A DNA stretch of 64,000 nucleotides from positions 57,704-121,703 of the forward strand of contig PAPI01000031.1 in the NCBI GenBank assembly GCA_002708845.1. The letters are read 5' to 3'. Both the position numbers and the translations under genes were made by a program. Below are positions 63,804 through 64,000 of the stretch, one piece after another (positions within the stretch are counted from its first letter, which is position 1; every line of letters starts with the position of its first letter). The notes beneath the pieces were generated by a model that was given only the letters and a program-made list of their open reading frames with translations, searched no databases and was not told where the DNA came from. This stretch comes from Leeuwenhoekiella sp. GTDB taxonomy: Bacteria; Bacteroidota; Bacteroidia; Flavobacteriales; Flavobacteriaceae.

Positions 63804-63833
63804 TTTGCAGATTAAAGAAATCTTGTAAATTTG
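63804..63833 (+). promoter_or_regulatory. Promoter of tRNA-Gly
   Basis: TTTG (63804-63807) and an exact TAnnTTTG (TAAATTTG, 63826-63833) are 18 bases apart. Transcription would start near 63840, about 26 bases before the tRNA. Confidence 0.7.
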
Positions 63834-63865
63834 CATCCGCATTAGGCGTCAGGTCTGGCACACAT

Positions 63866-63940
63866 GCGAAAGTAGCTCAGGGGTAGAGCATCACCTTGCC
63901 AAGGTGAGGGTCGCGGGTTCAAATCCCGTCGTCCGCTCCA
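63866..63940 (+). tRNA. tRNA-Gly (GCC)
   Basis: The sequence folds as a cloverleaf: D-arm GCTC/GAGC with a short AGGGGTA loop, a perfect anticodon stem TCACC/GGTGA with loop TTGCCAA (anticodon GCC), T-arm with TTCAAAT loop, discriminator T and encoded CCA. The acceptor stem pairs GCGAAAG with CGTCCGC and has two non-pairing positions (4-69 A-C and 6-67 A-G), which is unusual. Flanking bases form a 12-bp outer stem (see findings). Confidence 0.9.
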
Positions 63941-64000
63941 ACAAAACCTCAGAGACCTGGTGCTCCGTGAGTCCGGGTGGGTGCAAACCTCGACGCTGGC

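Noticed and set aside
63965-64000. GTCCGGGTGG at the right edge as the start of a tRNA-Leu
   Set aside because: Only about ten bases match a tRNA-Leu 5' end, the following bases do not form its D-arm, and the window ends. It cannot be called.
1-64000. Mobile elements, prophage, CRISPR arrays or a genomic island
   Set aside because: No transposase, integrase, phage gene, direct-repeat array or change in coding style was seen. The only tRNA is at the edge with no integrase next to it.

Overview
The window is a gene-dense piece of a Bacteroidota chromosome, most likely from a marine or environmental member of the Flavobacteriaceae. The evidence is the GLPGLI-family proteins, DUF5686 and CarboxypepD-reg outer-membrane proteins, a PorE-like OmpA protein, 2TM and DUF3857 proteins, promoters of the TTTG-N18-21-TAnnTTTG type, near absence of Shine-Dalgarno sites, and gene neighbours such as etfBA-bfn-nupC and folA-thyA. 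I see no insertion sequence, prophage, CRISPR array or rRNA. One tRNA-Gly lies at the right edge.

Layout. 1-3.8 kb: methionine and SAM genes, with metX (cut by the left edge) and metY on the minus strand behind a SAM-I riboswitch, and metK on the plus strand with its own structured leader. 3.8-8.1 kb: a TMEM175-like channel, a 2-hydroxyacid reductase and a DUF3857/transglutaminase membrane protein. 8.2-15.4 kb: a four-gene minus-strand envelope operon (small secreted protein, two GLPGLI proteins, TonB-receptor-like barrel) facing a two-component system; three GTTAAC boxes at an exact 10-bp period lie between them. 15.5-18 kb: a secreted protein, a deoxynucleoside kinase and a GH53 lipoprotein. 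18.2-22 kb: a compact three-gene cassette of a DUF1704 (QEGLA/MATCAP-like) metallopeptidase, a GshB-like ATP-grasp ligase and an AstE/aspartoacylase-like M14 enzyme. 22-26.2 kb: an App1-type phosphatase, a membrane pyrophosphatase and a soluble pyrophosphatase. 26.3-32 kb: a DUF5686 protein, pdhB and etfBA. 32-35.9 kb: bifunctional nuclease, nucleoside transporter, thyA and a TonB-C-like protein. 36-38.2 kb: egtB-egtD for ergothioneine, followed by a CBM48-like protein and a PLP enzyme. 39.9-43.6 kb: 2TM protein, folA, ketosamine kinase, a PNPOx-fold protein and fabD. 43.7-48 kb: four small CRE-type lipoproteins surrounding a DNA-repair locus (radical SAM plus DUF4130) divergent from a LexA/CI-like regulator. 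48-53.3 kb: DUF2461, waaA, DegT aminotransferase, amidohydrolase and nitroreductase. 53.4-61 kb: PorE-like OmpA protein, AsmA protein, queuosine-precursor transporter, a FolK-deoxynucleoside kinase fusion without an ATG, a 44-residue membrane protein and a SpoU methyltransferase. 61.1 kb to the end: mutS and tRNA-Gly.

The leads most worth following are the ligase/peptidase cassette at 18-22 kb, whose three superfamilies recall the eukaryotic tubulin tyrosination/glutamylation enzymes; the paired operators of the S24 regulator at the repair locus; the 10-bp-phased GTTAAC boxes; the structured metK leader; the non-ATG FolK-kinase fusion; and the tRNA-Gly with two unpaired acceptor positions inside a 12-bp outer stem. 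All functions are inferred from sequence motifs only.
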